From the NCBI GenBank assembly GCA_034679985.1, contig JAXITR010000001.1, forward strand, positions 75,098 to 139,097: a stretch of DNA of 64,000 nt, in the 5' to 3' direction. A program made the translations under genes and the position numbers. Shown here piece by piece: positions 8,157-16,738 of the stretch. This DNA is from CAMDTE01 sp034679985 (GTDB lineage: Bacteria > Bacteroidota > Bacteroidia > Flavobacteriales > Schleiferiaceae). Below the pieces are notes generated by a model. The model ran no database searches, was not told the origin of the DNA, and saw only the letters and a list, made by a program, of their open reading frames with translations. Within the stretch, counting starts at the first letter, position 1. Each line of letters begins with the position of its first letter.

Positions 8157-8846
8157 ATGTCGGAACCCGTTCTCTCCCTCCGCGGTATTCGCCGCGATTT
8201 TCCCATGGGCAACCAGTGGGTTCGCGTGCTCAAAGGCATTGATTTGGACGTGCAACCGGGTGAATATATAGCACTTATGGGGCCGTCCGGCAGCGGAAAA
8301 TCCACCTTGATGAACCTGTTGGGTTGCCTGGATACCCCCACTTCTGGATCCTACTTTTTGGCCGGTGAAGACGTCAGCCGCATGGACGACGATGCCTTGG
8401 CGGAAGTGCGCAACAAGAAAATCGGGTTTGTCTTTCAAACCTTCAACCTATTGCCGCGCCAAACGGCCCTTCAAAACGTTGCACTTCCCCTGGTGTACGC
8501 GGGTTGGTCCAAGGCGGACCGACTGGCACGCGCCACCGAGGTGTTGGGAATGGTTGGCTTGGCGGACCGCATGGACCACCAACCCAATCAGCTTTCCGGC
8601 GGACAGCGCCAGCGGGTAGCCATTGCCCGAGCGCTGGTCAACACCCCTTCCATGGTGCTGGCAGACGAGCCTACGGGCAACTTAGACACCGCCACGTCCG
8701 TAGAAATTATGCGGCTGTTCGACGAAATCCACGCCCAAGGAAACACTTTGGTGGTGGTCACCCACGAAGAAGACATTGCGCGCCACGCCAAACGCATTGT
8801 GCGTATGCGCGATGGTGTGATTGAATCCGATGAACCCAACCGCTGA
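8157..8846 (+). CDS. ABC transporter ATP-binding protein, MacB/LolD type
   Basis: 229 residues with Walker A GPSGSGKST (Lys49), signature LSGGQRQR, Walker B MVLADEPTG and a switch His in VVVTHEED. The sequence LMNLLGCLDTPTSGSYFLAGEDVSRMDDDALAEVRNK-like region places it with MacB/LolD ATPases, which drive lipoprotein release or peptide and drug efflux through separate FtsX-type permeases. No permease gene is adjacent, so the partner must lie elsewhere. The ATG at 8157 gives the canonical N-terminus MSEPVLSLRGI; the frame upstream is only leader. TATTCTTG at 8136-8143 is one mismatch from a -7 box. The 3' end overlaps the next gene. Confidence 0.88.
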   Translation: MSEPVLSLRGIRRDFPMGNQWVRVLKGIDLDVQPGEYIALMGPSGSGKSTLMNLLGCLDTPTSGSYFLAGEDVSRMDDDALAEVRNKKIGFVFQTFNLLPRQTALQNVALPLVYAGWSKADRLARATEVLGMVGLADRMDHQPNQLSGGQRQRVAIARALVNTPSMVLADEPTGNLDTATSVEIMRLFDEIHAQGNTLVVVTHEEDIARHAKRIVRMRDGVIESDEPNR

Positions 8847-10227
8847 TTTATTTCGCGCTGCGGTGGCTTTTGCCCCGCAAGCGGGCGCAACCACTCTAGC
8901 GCATCGTCGGGCAGCCTTGGCCCGGCTGAAGAAGACCGTACTGGCCCACCGAGAAGATTTTCACCGCGCCCTGCGAACAGACTTGGGCCGGCCGGAAGTC
9001 GAAACCGATTTGAGCGAATTGTACGCGGTCACCAGTTTGGTGGACTACGTTTCCGGCAAATTGGCCGGATGGATGCGCACCGAGCGCGTGCCCAGCCCGT
9101 TGACCTTGTGGCCCGCGAAAGCGGAAATTCGGCACGAATCCAAAGGGGCGGTGCTGGTGATGGCCCCGTGGAATTTTCCCGTCAATTTGAGTTTGAGCCC
9201 GGTGGTGTACGCGGTTGCCGCGGGCAATGCGGTGGTGCTCAAACCCAGCGAAGTAGCCCCTGCCACGGCCGAGTTGCTGGCAAAAGTGGTACAAGAGGCA
9301 TTCCCCGAGGGTTGGGTGCGCACGGTACAAGGCGATGCCGAAACCGCAAAATCGCTGTTGGAGCACCCTTGGAACCACATTTTCTTCACCGGAGGACCGT
9401 CGATTGGCAAAGCGGTGATGGCCGCCGCCAGCAAGCACTTGACTTCCGTAACCTTGGAATTGGGCGGAAAATCACCGGTACTCCTGGATCCTTCGTTCCC
9501 CGTGGAACGCGCGGCAAAGCTGTTGGCTTGGGCCAAAAGCATGAACGCCGGGCAAATCTGCATCGCTCCGGACTACGTGCTGGTTCCGCGCGAGCGAATG
9601 GGCGATCTGGTGCATGCTTTTGCGCACGCATTGAAGAACCTCTACGGCGACCGACTCGTGGACAATCCGGACTATACCCGCATCATCAACGAACGCCACT
9701 GGGCTCGATTGCAGGCCTGGCACGAAGACGCCGTTGGCGCTTGCGCTCAAGTGTGGCAACCGGAGCCGGCAGACGTTTCCAAGCGTTTCTTTCCGCCCAC
9801 CCTGTATTTGGACCCGGACCCGTCGTGCCGCATTTCCTGCGAGGAGATCTTTGGCCCCTTGTTGCCGCTCATTCCCTACGACAAGCTGGAAGACGCCATC
9901 GCCTACGTCAACGCCAAGGAGCGTCCCCTGGTCACGTACGTACTTTCCGAAAACAAAGCCTTTCAGGAGCGCACCGTGAACGAAACCCGTGCGGGCGCCA
10001 CGGTGGTGAACGATTTCATCATCCACTACATGCACCACGACCTCCCCTTTGGCGGCGTGAACCATTCCGGCATAGGAAAAAGCCACGGCATTTGGGGTTT
10101 CCGCGAGTTTACCAACGCGCGCCCGGTGGTTCGACGTCGGTGGGGCGTGAATCCTACCCTGTTTTTAGGGCCACCCTACACCAACTGGAAAAAGCAACTG
10201 GTTTCCGCGCTGCTTCGTTGGCTGTAG
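8830..10227 (+). CDS. Aldehyde dehydrogenase, class 3-like
   Basis: 465 residues from ATG 8830; a TTG at 8821 is an alternative start. It oxidises aldehydes to acids with NAD(P)+. Motifs: MAPWNFPVNL (cofactor site), FFTGGPSIGK, the general base Glu210 in TLELGGKSP, and the nucleophile Cys244 in GQICIAPDY, then EEIFGPLLP. The short N-terminus and the basic/hydrophobic tail ending KKQLVSALLRWL resemble ALDH3 and fatty-aldehyde dehydrogenases, which associate with membranes. The start lies 17 bp inside the ABC gene, so the two are probably cotranscribed, although no functional link is obvious. The substrate is not determinable from sequence. Confidence 0.92.
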   Translation: MNPTADLFRAAVAFAPQAGATTLAHRRAALARLKKTVLAHREDFHRALRTDLGRPEVETDLSELYAVTSLVDYVSGKLAGWMRTERVPSPLTLWPAKAEIRHESKGAVLVMAPWNFPVNLSLSPVVYAVAAGNAVVLKPSEVAPATAELLAKVVQEAFPEGWVRTVQGDAETAKSLLEHPWNHIFFTGGPSIGKAVMAAASKHLTSVTLELGGKSPVLLDPSFPVERAAKLLAWAKSMNAGQICIAPDYVLVPRERMGDLVHAFAHALKNLYGDRLVDNPDYTRIINERHWARLQAWHEDAVGACAQVWQPEPADVSKRFFPPTLYLDPDPSCRISCEEIFGPLLPLIPYDKLEDAIAYVNAKERPLVTYVLSENKAFQERTVNETRAGATVVNDFIIHYMHHDLPFGGVNHSGIGKSHGIWGFREFTNARPVVRRRWGVNPTLFLGPPYTNWKKQLVSALLRWL

Positions 10228-10251
10228 CCCAATGTTTGCACAAAGGATCTT

Positions 10252-11214
10252 TTAGTACTCCCGTACGGCGCGCAAAGCAAACGGTAGCCCATTCCACGAT
10301 CCGCGCAGTTCGTAGGCCTGGTCCAGCGAATCCAATTGCCACGTTCCGCGAAGGGTTTGTCCTTGCTCCTGTGCCGGCAATTGCCAAGTAGCTACAAACT
10401 CGTTTGAATTGCTCGCTGACCATTGAACGTCTGCCATGCGCGTGGATCCATTGGGATATTGTAGGAGAAGTTTGCTGTCAACGTCCCAAACAAGCGTTTC
10501 TGGGCGGCCGTGACCGGGATTGTAAAAGTCCACCACCCCAAAGCGACCCGCTACCTCCACATTGGACTCTTGAAAGAAAGGCCGTGCGGCGAAAAACGTC
10601 CAAAGAGGAAGCAAAATCCAAACCCAATTGGGCCAACTTGGTCGATCTTGGGTGCGTCGCGCGTCAAAAGACCAAACCAGAACCGGAAACATAGGCAGCG
10701 CCCACAACCATGACGGTCCTGCATCGTAAAACCAAGCTGTAAGGCCACCCGGGAGTGCGGCAAGAAGAGCCATCGCCGCACCCCAGCGTCGGGATGCAGG
10801 AAGTAACAGGAAAAGTAAGGCCATTGTCAGAGCAGCTCCCAAGAAATGCTGAGCCATGGAATGCTCGGCCCAAAAGAGGGCCCATTGGATGGAATCCGGC
10901 CATTCGTCTTGCGGCAACAGCGTCCATCGGTACCGAAAGGGCAGGTAGTACAGTGCAGATTGGCGGAAAGCCAAGGGCATCCAGGAGGCCAAAACGCCCC
11001 AAAGTGCCAAACGCTCAAAACGTCGGCCCCAGAGTGCGGCGTCCATTTGGTTGAAAAAGTGGTGAACCAAAAGCAGCACCACGGCCAAGGCAGCCGCGCC
11101 CAGTACCCACGCCACCGAAGGCAGCTGGATCCATGCGGTGGCGTGCAAGAAGGAACCAAGCAATAGTATGGTACTCGCGGCGGCGGATAAAAGCAGTCGG
11201 TATTTGGGATTCAT
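10252..11214 (-). CDS. Unrecognised multi-pass membrane protein
   Basis: 320 residues that I cannot assign to a family. Residues 1-215 contain about seven hydrophobic segments (for example LLLSAAASTILLLGSFL, VAWVLGAAALAVVLLLV, ALTMALLFLLLPA, WVWILLPLWTFFAA). The last ~105 residues form a soluble beta-rich-looking domain (FGVVDFYNPGHGRPETLVWD, TWQLDSLDQAYELRGSW) that probably faces the periplasm, although topology is not certain. The ATG at 11214 is preceded by TACCTTCG at 11232-11239. It is convergent with the aldehyde dehydrogenase and is monocistronic as far as the window shows. It could be a lineage-specific protein; no catalytic motif was noticed. Confidence 0.7.
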   Translation of the reverse strand: MNPKYRLLLSAAASTILLLGSFLHATAWIQLPSVAWVLGAAALAVVLLLVHHFFNQMDAALWGRRFERLALWGVLASWMPLAFRQSALYYLPFRYRWTLLPQDEWPDSIQWALFWAEHSMAQHFLGAALTMALLFLLLPASRRWGAAMALLAALPGGLTAWFYDAGPSWLWALPMFPVLVWSFDARRTQDRPSWPNWVWILLPLWTFFAARPFFQESNVEVAGRFGVVDFYNPGHGRPETLVWDVDSKLLLQYPNGSTRMADVQWSASNSNEFVATWQLPAQEQGQTLRGTWQLDSLDQAYELRGSWNGLPFALRAVREY

Positions 11215-11231
11215 GGGGCGCTATTTAGAAA

Positions 11232-11239
11232 CGAAGGTA
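11232..11239 (-). promoter_or_regulatory. -7 box (TACCTTCG) of the 10252-11214 membrane-protein gene
   Basis: Reads TACCTTCG on the minus strand, 17 bases before the ATG at 11214. The same octamer recurs in front of several genes in this window, which supports TACCTT(T/C)G as the local -7 form. Confidence 0.5.
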
Positions 11240-11314
11240 CGGGGAAGGCGTTGGTCCGCCAATCCGTTGACGCAGGGATAACGCACGTTGACTTGTTGGC
11301 GTATGTGGAGGAAA

Positions 11315-11347
11315 TAAAAAAGGCCCGCGGGAAATGCCGCGGGCCTG
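11315..11347 (-). terminator. Intrinsic terminator after infB
   Basis: A perfect 9-bp GC stem (GGCCCGCGG / CCGCGGGCC, arms at 11322-11330 and 11337-11345) with a 6-base loop, followed on the minus strand by a run of T. It lies 25 bases past the infB stop and ends the rimP-nusA-infB transcript. Confidence 0.85.
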
Positions 11348-11372
11348 AGCTTAATGAACGCAGTACTGGGAA

Positions 11373-14288
11373 TTAATCCAGCGTACGTTGAACTTCTACT
11401 TCCTTGAAACCTTCGATGACGTCGCCCACCTTGATGTCGTTGAAGTTCTTGATGTTCAGACCGCAATCAAAACCTTTGGAGACTTCGCGAACGTCGTCCT
11501 TGAAGCGCTTGAGCGAACCCAATTCACCAGTGTAGATGACCACGCCGTCGCGGATGATGCGCACGCGGGTGTTTCGGTTGATCGTTCCGTCCATAACCAT
11601 GCAGCCGGCAATGGTGCCCACCTTGCTGATTTTGAACGTTTCACGCACTTCAACGGTGCACGCAATCTCTTCCTTAACCTCCGGCGACAACATGCCGGAC
11701 ATCGCGTCGCGGATGTCGTTGATGGCGTCGTAAATGATGGAGTACAGACGGATTTCGATTTCTTCCTTCTCGGCCAGTTTGCGCGCGGTGGCAGACGGAC
11801 GAACCTGGAAGCCCACGATGATGGCTTTGGAGGCGCTGGCCAACAAAACGTCGGACTCCGTCACCTGACCCACCGCTTTGTGGATGATGTTGACCTGAAT
11901 CTCTGGCGTGGAGAGGCGCTGAAGCGAATCGGACAAGGCCTCGATGGATCCGTCCACGTCGCCTTTCAAAATGATGTTCAACTCCTGGAAGTCGCCCACC
12001 GCCAAACGACGGCCGATCTCTTCCAAGGTGAGGCTCTTCTGGGAACGCACGCTTTGTTCGCGGCTCAACTGCTGGCGACGCTGCGCAATTTGCTTGGCCT
12101 CGCGCTCGTCGTCCATGACGTTGAACGTGTCACCCGCTTGCGGGGCGCCGTCCAAGCCCAGGATGGAAACAGGAGCCGAAGGTCCCGCTTCGTCCACCTT
12201 TTGGCCGCGTTCGTCCATCATGGCGCGAACCTTGCCGGAAAACTGACCCACCAGCATGTAGTCGCCTACGCGGAGGGTTCCGTTTTGCACCAACAGCGTG
12301 GTCACGTAACCACGGCCTTTGTCCAAGGACGCTTCGATCACCGTACCCTTGGCCATCCGCTTGGGATTGGCCTTGAGGTCCAGCAATTCTGCCTCCAGCA
12401 ATACTTTGTCCAGTAATTCCTTAACGTTCAGGCCGGTTTTGGCGGCAACGTCCATGGATTGGATTTTACCGCCCCAGTCTTCCACCAGCAAGTTCATGCC
12501 GGCCAACTGCTCCTTGATTTTCTCAGGATTCGCTGCGGGGCGATCTACTTTGTTGATGGCGAATACGATGGGAACACCGGCCGCTTGGGCGTGGCTGATG
12601 GCTTCCTTCGTTTGGGGCATGACGGCGTCGTCCGCAGCTACCACAATGATGGCGATGTCCGTTACCTGGGCACCGCGGGCACGCATGGCGGTAAAGGCCT
12701 CGTGACCCGGCGTATCCAAGAACGTTATGTGCTGACCGCTTGGCAATTGTACACTGTACGCGCCAATGTGCTGGGTGATTCCACCCGCTTCACCGGCAAT
12801 GACGTTGGCCTTACGGATGTAGTCCAAAAGCGAGGTTTTACCGTGGTCAACGTGACCCATCACCGTGACAATTGGTGCGCGTGGCGACAAATCCTCCTCG
12901 GCATCCGTGTCTTCAGACAGCGAATCGTTGACTTCTTCGTCCAAAAAGTTCACCGAAAAACCAAATTCGTCGGCAACAATGGTCAAGGTCTCCTTGTCCA
13001 GGCGCTGGTTCATGGTGACCATGATTCCCAACGACAGACAGGCCGAGATGATGGCCGTCACGGGGACGCTCATCATGTTGGCAACCTCCATCACGGTAAC
13101 GAATTCCGTTACCTTCAATACTTTATCTTCTGCAGAACGCAGCTGCAGTTCGTTCATCACCTGGTCCCTGCGGTCCGCACGCTTGTCGCGACGGATTTTG
13201 GAGCCCTTGGATTTGCGACCGCCGGTGAGTTTCTCCAGCGTCTCGCGAATCTGCTTTTGGATTTGCTCGTCCGTCATCGCCGGCTTGGGCGCTGCGGGTT
13301 GTTTGTCCCGACGTCCGGGTCCTTGGCGCTGACCTTGCTGTCCGCCTACCGAGGCAGCACCGGTGGTGGTGCGACCTGTTCCGGCGATGCCAGGGCCTCC
13401 GGCAGCACCGGTCTTGATGCGGGCGCGCTTGCCTTTTTCACCACCGGCTCCCGGCTTGGTGGCCTTGGGTCGGTTGAACTGACTTAAATCAATGGTTTGT
13501 CCGGTCAATTTGGGACCGTCCAATTTTTGGTACTGCGTAGTATGGTGTACAGATCCCGCTGCCTCAGCTGCTGCCGCTTCTGGAGCAGGCGCCTCTGTTG
13601 CCGCAACTGCATCCGAAGTGGGAGCTACTGCTGGAGTTCCTTCCACCACCGCGGGTGCTGATGGTGCTGCAGCCGCTGGCACTTCAGGGGACGGCGCCGG
13701 TTTTGGTGCTTTTGGCTTGGGGGTTAAGTCTATTTTTCCGGCAATCTTGGGGCCGGCCAGAGACGCGCGTCCGCGGATCACGTCGTCCTTGGGCTCCGCA
13801 GGAACCGCGGCGACTTCAACCGACTTGGGGGCTTCTTCCACGGGGGCAGCAGGCACATCTGCCGCGGGTGCCGTTGCCGGAGCAACCGCCGCCACAGGTG
13901 CCGCAGGAGCAACCGGTTCGGAGGCAGGAGTTGCCGGGGCTACTGGTGCTGGAGCAGCAGGAGCTGCGGCAGCAGGAGCCGCGGGTGCGGGCTCCGCCGC
14001 TGGCGCTGTTTCGGCAGGTGCTTTGGGCACCGCCGGAGCGGCAGCAGCCTGTTTCTCAGCCAACTGACTGGCCTTCTCCTCCCGCTTCTGCGAGATGATG
14101 GACTCGGCCTGGTCTTTGTGGCTCTTGTCCGACGCGAAGTTTCCAAGGAGCAGTGCATACTGCTCATCGGAGATCTTGGTATTCCGGTTCTTCTCGACCT
14201 CGTGGCCTTTAGACAACAGGAAATCCACGGCCGTATCTAGGCCGATGTTTAACTCGCTGAGGACTTTACTGATGCGAATGCTGCTCAT
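11373..14288 (-). CDS. infB: Translation initiation factor IF-2
   Basis: 971-residue GTPase that brings fMet-tRNA to the 30S subunit and promotes 50S joining. It starts with an IF2-N domain (MSSIRISKVLSELNIGLDTA, residues 1-55), then a long Ala/Pro/Glu-rich disordered region (about 75-290), a second IF2-N-like segment, the G domain with MGHVDHGKTS (G1), DTPGHE (G3) and NKVD (G4), and the C-terminal beta-barrel domains. The large Ala/Pro linker explains the extra length compared with the 890-residue E. coli protein and is usual in Bacteroidota. It is the last gene of the conserved rimP-nusA-infB order, starting 9 bases after the nusA stop, and is followed by a strong terminator. Confidence 0.98.
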   Translation of the reverse strand: MSSIRISKVLSELNIGLDTAVDFLLSKGHEVEKNRNTKISDEQYALLLGNFASDKSHKDQAESIISQKREEKASQLAEKQAAAAPAVPKAPAETAPAAEPAPAAPAAAAPAAPAPVAPATPASEPVAPAAPVAAVAPATAPAADVPAAPVEEAPKSVEVAAVPAEPKDDVIRGRASLAGPKIAGKIDLTPKPKAPKPAPSPEVPAAAAPSAPAVVEGTPAVAPTSDAVAATEAPAPEAAAAEAAGSVHHTTQYQKLDGPKLTGQTIDLSQFNRPKATKPGAGGEKGKRARIKTGAAGGPGIAGTGRTTTGAASVGGQQGQRQGPGRRDKQPAAPKPAMTDEQIQKQIRETLEKLTGGRKSKGSKIRRDKRADRRDQVMNELQLRSAEDKVLKVTEFVTVMEVANMMSVPVTAIISACLSLGIMVTMNQRLDKETLTIVADEFGFSVNFLDEEVNDSLSEDTDAEEDLSPRAPIVTVMGHVDHGKTSLLDYIRKANVIAGEAGGITQHIGAYSVQLPSGQHITFLDTPGHEAFTAMRARGAQVTDIAIIVVAADDAVMPQTKEAISHAQAAGVPIVFAINKVDRPAANPEKIKEQLAGMNLLVEDWGGKIQSMDVAAKTGLNVKELLDKVLLEAELLDLKANPKRMAKGTVIEASLDKGRGYVTTLLVQNGTLRVGDYMLVGQFSGKVRAMMDERGQKVDEAGPSAPVSILGLDGAPQAGDTFNVMDDEREAKQIAQRRQQLSREQSVRSQKSLTLEEIGRRLAVGDFQELNIILKGDVDGSIEALSDSLQRLSTPEIQVNIIHKAVGQVTESDVLLASASKAIIVGFQVRPSATARKLAEKEEIEIRLYSIIYDAINDIRDAMSGMLSPEVKEEIACTVEVRETFKISKVGTIAGCMVMDGTINRNTRVRIIRDGVVIYTGELGSLKRFKDDVREVSKGFDCGLNIKNFNDIKVGDVIEGFKEVEVQRTLD

Positions 14289-14297
14289 GCTGGGAAA

Positions 14298-15539
14298 TTA
14301 ATCTTCAAATTCGGCTTGTAAGATGGCGCGTACTTCCTGAATCGTTTCCTCTTCCAAGTCGGTACGGTTCACCAAATCTTCCACGCTCATGTTGAGGACG
14401 TCGCGAGCCGTATCGCAGCCCACGGACTGCAACGCCTCGATTACCCACTCCTCGATTTCGTCGGTGAAATCCGTCAGGGCAACGTCTTCTTCTTGGGCTA
14501 CATCGTCGCGGTACACGTCGATTTCGTAACCCGTCAAACGGCTGGCCAACTTGATGTTGAAGCCGCTGCGGCCAATGGCCAAGCTCACTTGGTCTGGCTT
14601 GAGGTACACCTCCACGCGGTTGGTGTCTTCGTGCACCACCATGTTGGTGATTTTGGCAGGAGCCAGGGCACGTTGAATGAACAACTGCTGGTTGGTGGTG
14701 AAGTTGATCACGTCGATGTTCTCGCTGCGCAGTTCGCGGACGATGCCGTGAATGCGGGATCCTTTCATGCCCACGCAGGCACCTACTGGATCGATGCGAT
14801 CGTCGTAGGATTCCACGGCAACTTTTGCTTTCTCACCGGGGATGCGAACCACCTTGCGGACGGTGATGATGCCGTCAAACACTTCGGGAATTTCAGTCTC
14901 GAACAATTTGGACAAGAACAATTCGTCCGTGCGGCTCAGTAAAATGAACGGCTTGGTGCCTTTGATTTCCACTTTCTTGACCACGGCGCGAACGGTGTCT
15001 CCCTTGCGGAAAAAGTCTTTCTCCGGGATCATCTCGTTCTTGGGGAGGATCAACTCATTTTGGTTGTCGTCGTAGATGATGATTTCGCGGTGGCGCACGT
15101 GGTGCACTTCTCCGGAAATAATCTCACCTTCCATGCCTTTGTAGCGCTTGTACAACTCCTCAGAATCGTGCTCTTGAACGCGCAGCATGAGGGTTTGACG
15201 GAACGCCAAAACAAATCGACGACCCAGTTGCTCGAGTTTGATTTCTTCCGAAACCTCCTCGCCCACTTCAAAGTCAGGCTCAATTTTCAACGCAAGGCTC
15301 AACGCGATTTGCGTGTTTTCATCTTCAACGGCATCATCTTCTACAATGATGCGGTTGCGCCAGATTTCCAAATCGCCTTTGTCCGGATTGACAATCACGT
15401 CGAAGTTGTCGTCCGCTCCATACTTCTTTTTGAGCTGGGTGCGGAAAGCGTCCTCGATGAACGACATCAAGGTAACGCGATCGATGTTCTTTTCTTCCTT
15501 GAACTCGCCGAAGGATTCAATAATGGCCAGGTGTTCCAT
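14298..15539 (-). CDS. nusA: Transcription termination/antitermination factor NusA
   Basis: 413 residues: an N-terminal RNA-polymerase-binding domain (residues 1-130), an S1 domain (about 135-200, with EGEIISGEVHHV), and two KH domains (about 230-345, with GACVGMKGSRI and LAIGRSGFNIKLASRLTG). A short acidic tail, QEVRAILQAEFED, carries a helix-hairpin-helix-like piece. It lacks the duplicated C-terminal acidic repeats of E. coli NusA, as usual in Bacteroidota. NusA modulates pausing, termination and antitermination. It starts 14 bases after rimP and is followed by infB, the classic operon order. Confidence 0.97.
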   Translation of the reverse strand: MEHLAIIESFGEFKEEKNIDRVTLMSFIEDAFRTQLKKKYGADDNFDVIVNPDKGDLEIWRNRIIVEDDAVEDENTQIALSLALKIEPDFEVGEEVSEEIKLEQLGRRFVLAFRQTLMLRVQEHDSEELYKRYKGMEGEIISGEVHHVRHREIIIYDDNQNELILPKNEMIPEKDFFRKGDTVRAVVKKVEIKGTKPFILLSRTDELFLSKLFETEIPEVFDGIITVRKVVRIPGEKAKVAVESYDDRIDPVGACVGMKGSRIHGIVRELRSENIDVINFTTNQQLFIQRALAPAKITNMVVHEDTNRVEVYLKPDQVSLAIGRSGFNIKLASRLTGYEIDVYRDDVAQEEDVALTDFTDEIEEWVIEALQSVGCDTARDVLNMSVEDLVNRTDLEEETIQEVRAILQAEFED

Positions 15540-15553
15540 GGTCCCGAGTTTGC

Positions 15554-16021
15554 TTAAAACTTGAATTCTAAAACCGTTTCTACTACTTCCGAAAGAGGCA
15601 GAGCAATGCGCTCCACCGCGTCCATTTTTCCTTTGCCGATGGTCTTGGGCACGCGAACTTCGCGCGTCAAAACCAACTGCTCCCCGTCGTATTCCGCCAG
15701 GGTTCCTTGCTCCACTCGCCCACCCTGTGCGGTCACTTTCACGGTGCGCCCAATGGCCTTGCGGTACTGGGATTCCACCTTGAACGGACTGAACATTCCG
15801 GGCGAGGAAACTTCAATGCTGTACTGTTCTGAATCGTCGCCCAGTGCAGATTCCACCGCGCGGTTGATCATTTTCAACGATTGGATGGAAATGTGACCAA
15901 CTTCCAAATCTGTGTAGACTTGAATACGCCCATCCATGGAAAGATGTAAATCCACCAGAAAGGCGTTTTGGGAAGCCAAAGCCTCCGCAACAATTGGTCG
16001 TAAGTCGTTGATTGTGAGCAT
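15554..16021 (-). CDS. rimP: Ribosome maturation factor RimP
   Basis: 155 residues with the RimP fold: an N-terminal domain ending in VSSPGMFSPFK and a C-terminal SH3-like domain (VKVTAQGGRVEQGTLAEYDG, ALPLSEVVETVLEFKF). RimP is needed for maturation of the 30S subunit. It is the first gene of the rimP-nusA-infB operon. The ATG at 16021 has no Shine-Dalgarno sequence; TACATTTTG lies 4 bases before it, which resembles the -7 box geometry of other genes here but with one extra base. The 5' region must be very short because the carbonic anhydrase terminator lies only about 20 bases upstream. Confidence 0.95.
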   Translation of the reverse strand: MLTINDLRPIVAEALASQNAFLVDLHLSMDGRIQVYTDLEVGHISIQSLKMINRAVESALGDDSEQYSIEVSSPGMFSPFKVESQYRKAIGRTVKVTAQGGRVEQGTLAEYDGEQLVLTREVRVPKTIGKGKMDAVERIALPLSEVVETVLEFKF

Positions 16022-16041
16022 AAATCAAAATGTATTAGAAC

Positions 16042-16065
16042 AAAAGAGGGGACTGATGTCCCCTC
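16042..16065 (-). terminator. Intrinsic terminator after the carbonic anhydrase gene
   Basis: A perfect 8-bp stem GAGGGGAC / GTCCCCTC with a 4-base loop, followed on the minus strand by TTTTGTT. It lies about 45 bases past the carbonic anhydrase stop and insulates rimP from upstream transcription. Confidence 0.75.
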
Positions 16066-16108
16066 CTCCGCCGCTTAATACGCTGCAAATATATGGATTT
16101 TCCCGCAA

Positions 16109-16738
16109 TTACTCGTGGAATTCGTACAACGGGTCAATGCGGGTGCCGGACGGCAAGTCGCAAACGGTTTTGATGAGGCCGTCGGACAAACCGTAAACCC
16201 AGCCGTGAAGATGAGGCGCTTGGCGTTCTTTCCACGCCTTTTGAACGATGCTGGTCTTGGCCAAATTCATGACTTGTTCCTGGACGTTCAACTCCACCAT
16301 GCGATCCACCCGTGCATCCTCATCCGCAATGGCCTCCACTTCATCCGCGTGGAACCGGTGCACGTCCTTGATGTTGCGCAGCCATTTGTTGATGATGCCG
16401 AAGGACTTGTTGGTCAAAGAAGCCTTGACGCCGCCGCATCCGTAGTGTCCGCACACAATGATGTGTTCCACTTTCAAATGGTGAACGGCATATTCCAACA
16501 CGGTGAGCAAATTCAAATCCGTGTGCACCACCATGTTGGCAACGTTGCGGTGCACAAAAATTTCCCCAGGCTCCGTGCCGGTGATTTCGTTGGCCGGAAC
16601 CCGGCTGTCCGAGCATCCGATCCAAAGGAATTTCGGGGTTTGGATGTTCTCCAAACGTTTGAAGAACTGAGGATCGTCGTCGGTGCGCTCTTTGGCCCAG
16701 GCCTTGTTGGCCATGAGGAGTTGGTCAATGGGTTTCAT
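16109..16738 (-). CDS. Beta-class carbonic anhydrase
   Basis: 209 residues catalysing the interconversion of CO2 and bicarbonate. The zinc site is intact: Cys42 in GCSDSRVPAN, His98 and Cys101 in CGHYGCGG, with the Asp44/Arg46 dyad. The EPGEIFVHRNVANMV stretch fits the E. coli Can-type clade. It is cytoplasmic, with no signal peptide. The ATG at 16738 overlaps the stop of the SulP gene (ATGA), so transporter and enzyme are translationally coupled. That suggests bicarbonate taken up by SulP is equilibrated with CO2, or supplied to carboxylases. Confidence 0.97.
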   Translation of the reverse strand: MKPIDQLLMANKAWAKERTDDDPQFFKRLENIQTPKFLWIGCSDSRVPANEITGTEPGEIFVHRNVANMVVHTDLNLLTVLEYAVHHLKVEHIIVCGHYGCGGVKASLTNKSFGIINKWLRNIKDVHRFHADEVEAIADEDARVDRMVELNVQEQVMNLAKTSIVQKAWKERQAPHLHGWVYGLSDGLIKTVCDLPSGTRIDPLYEFHE

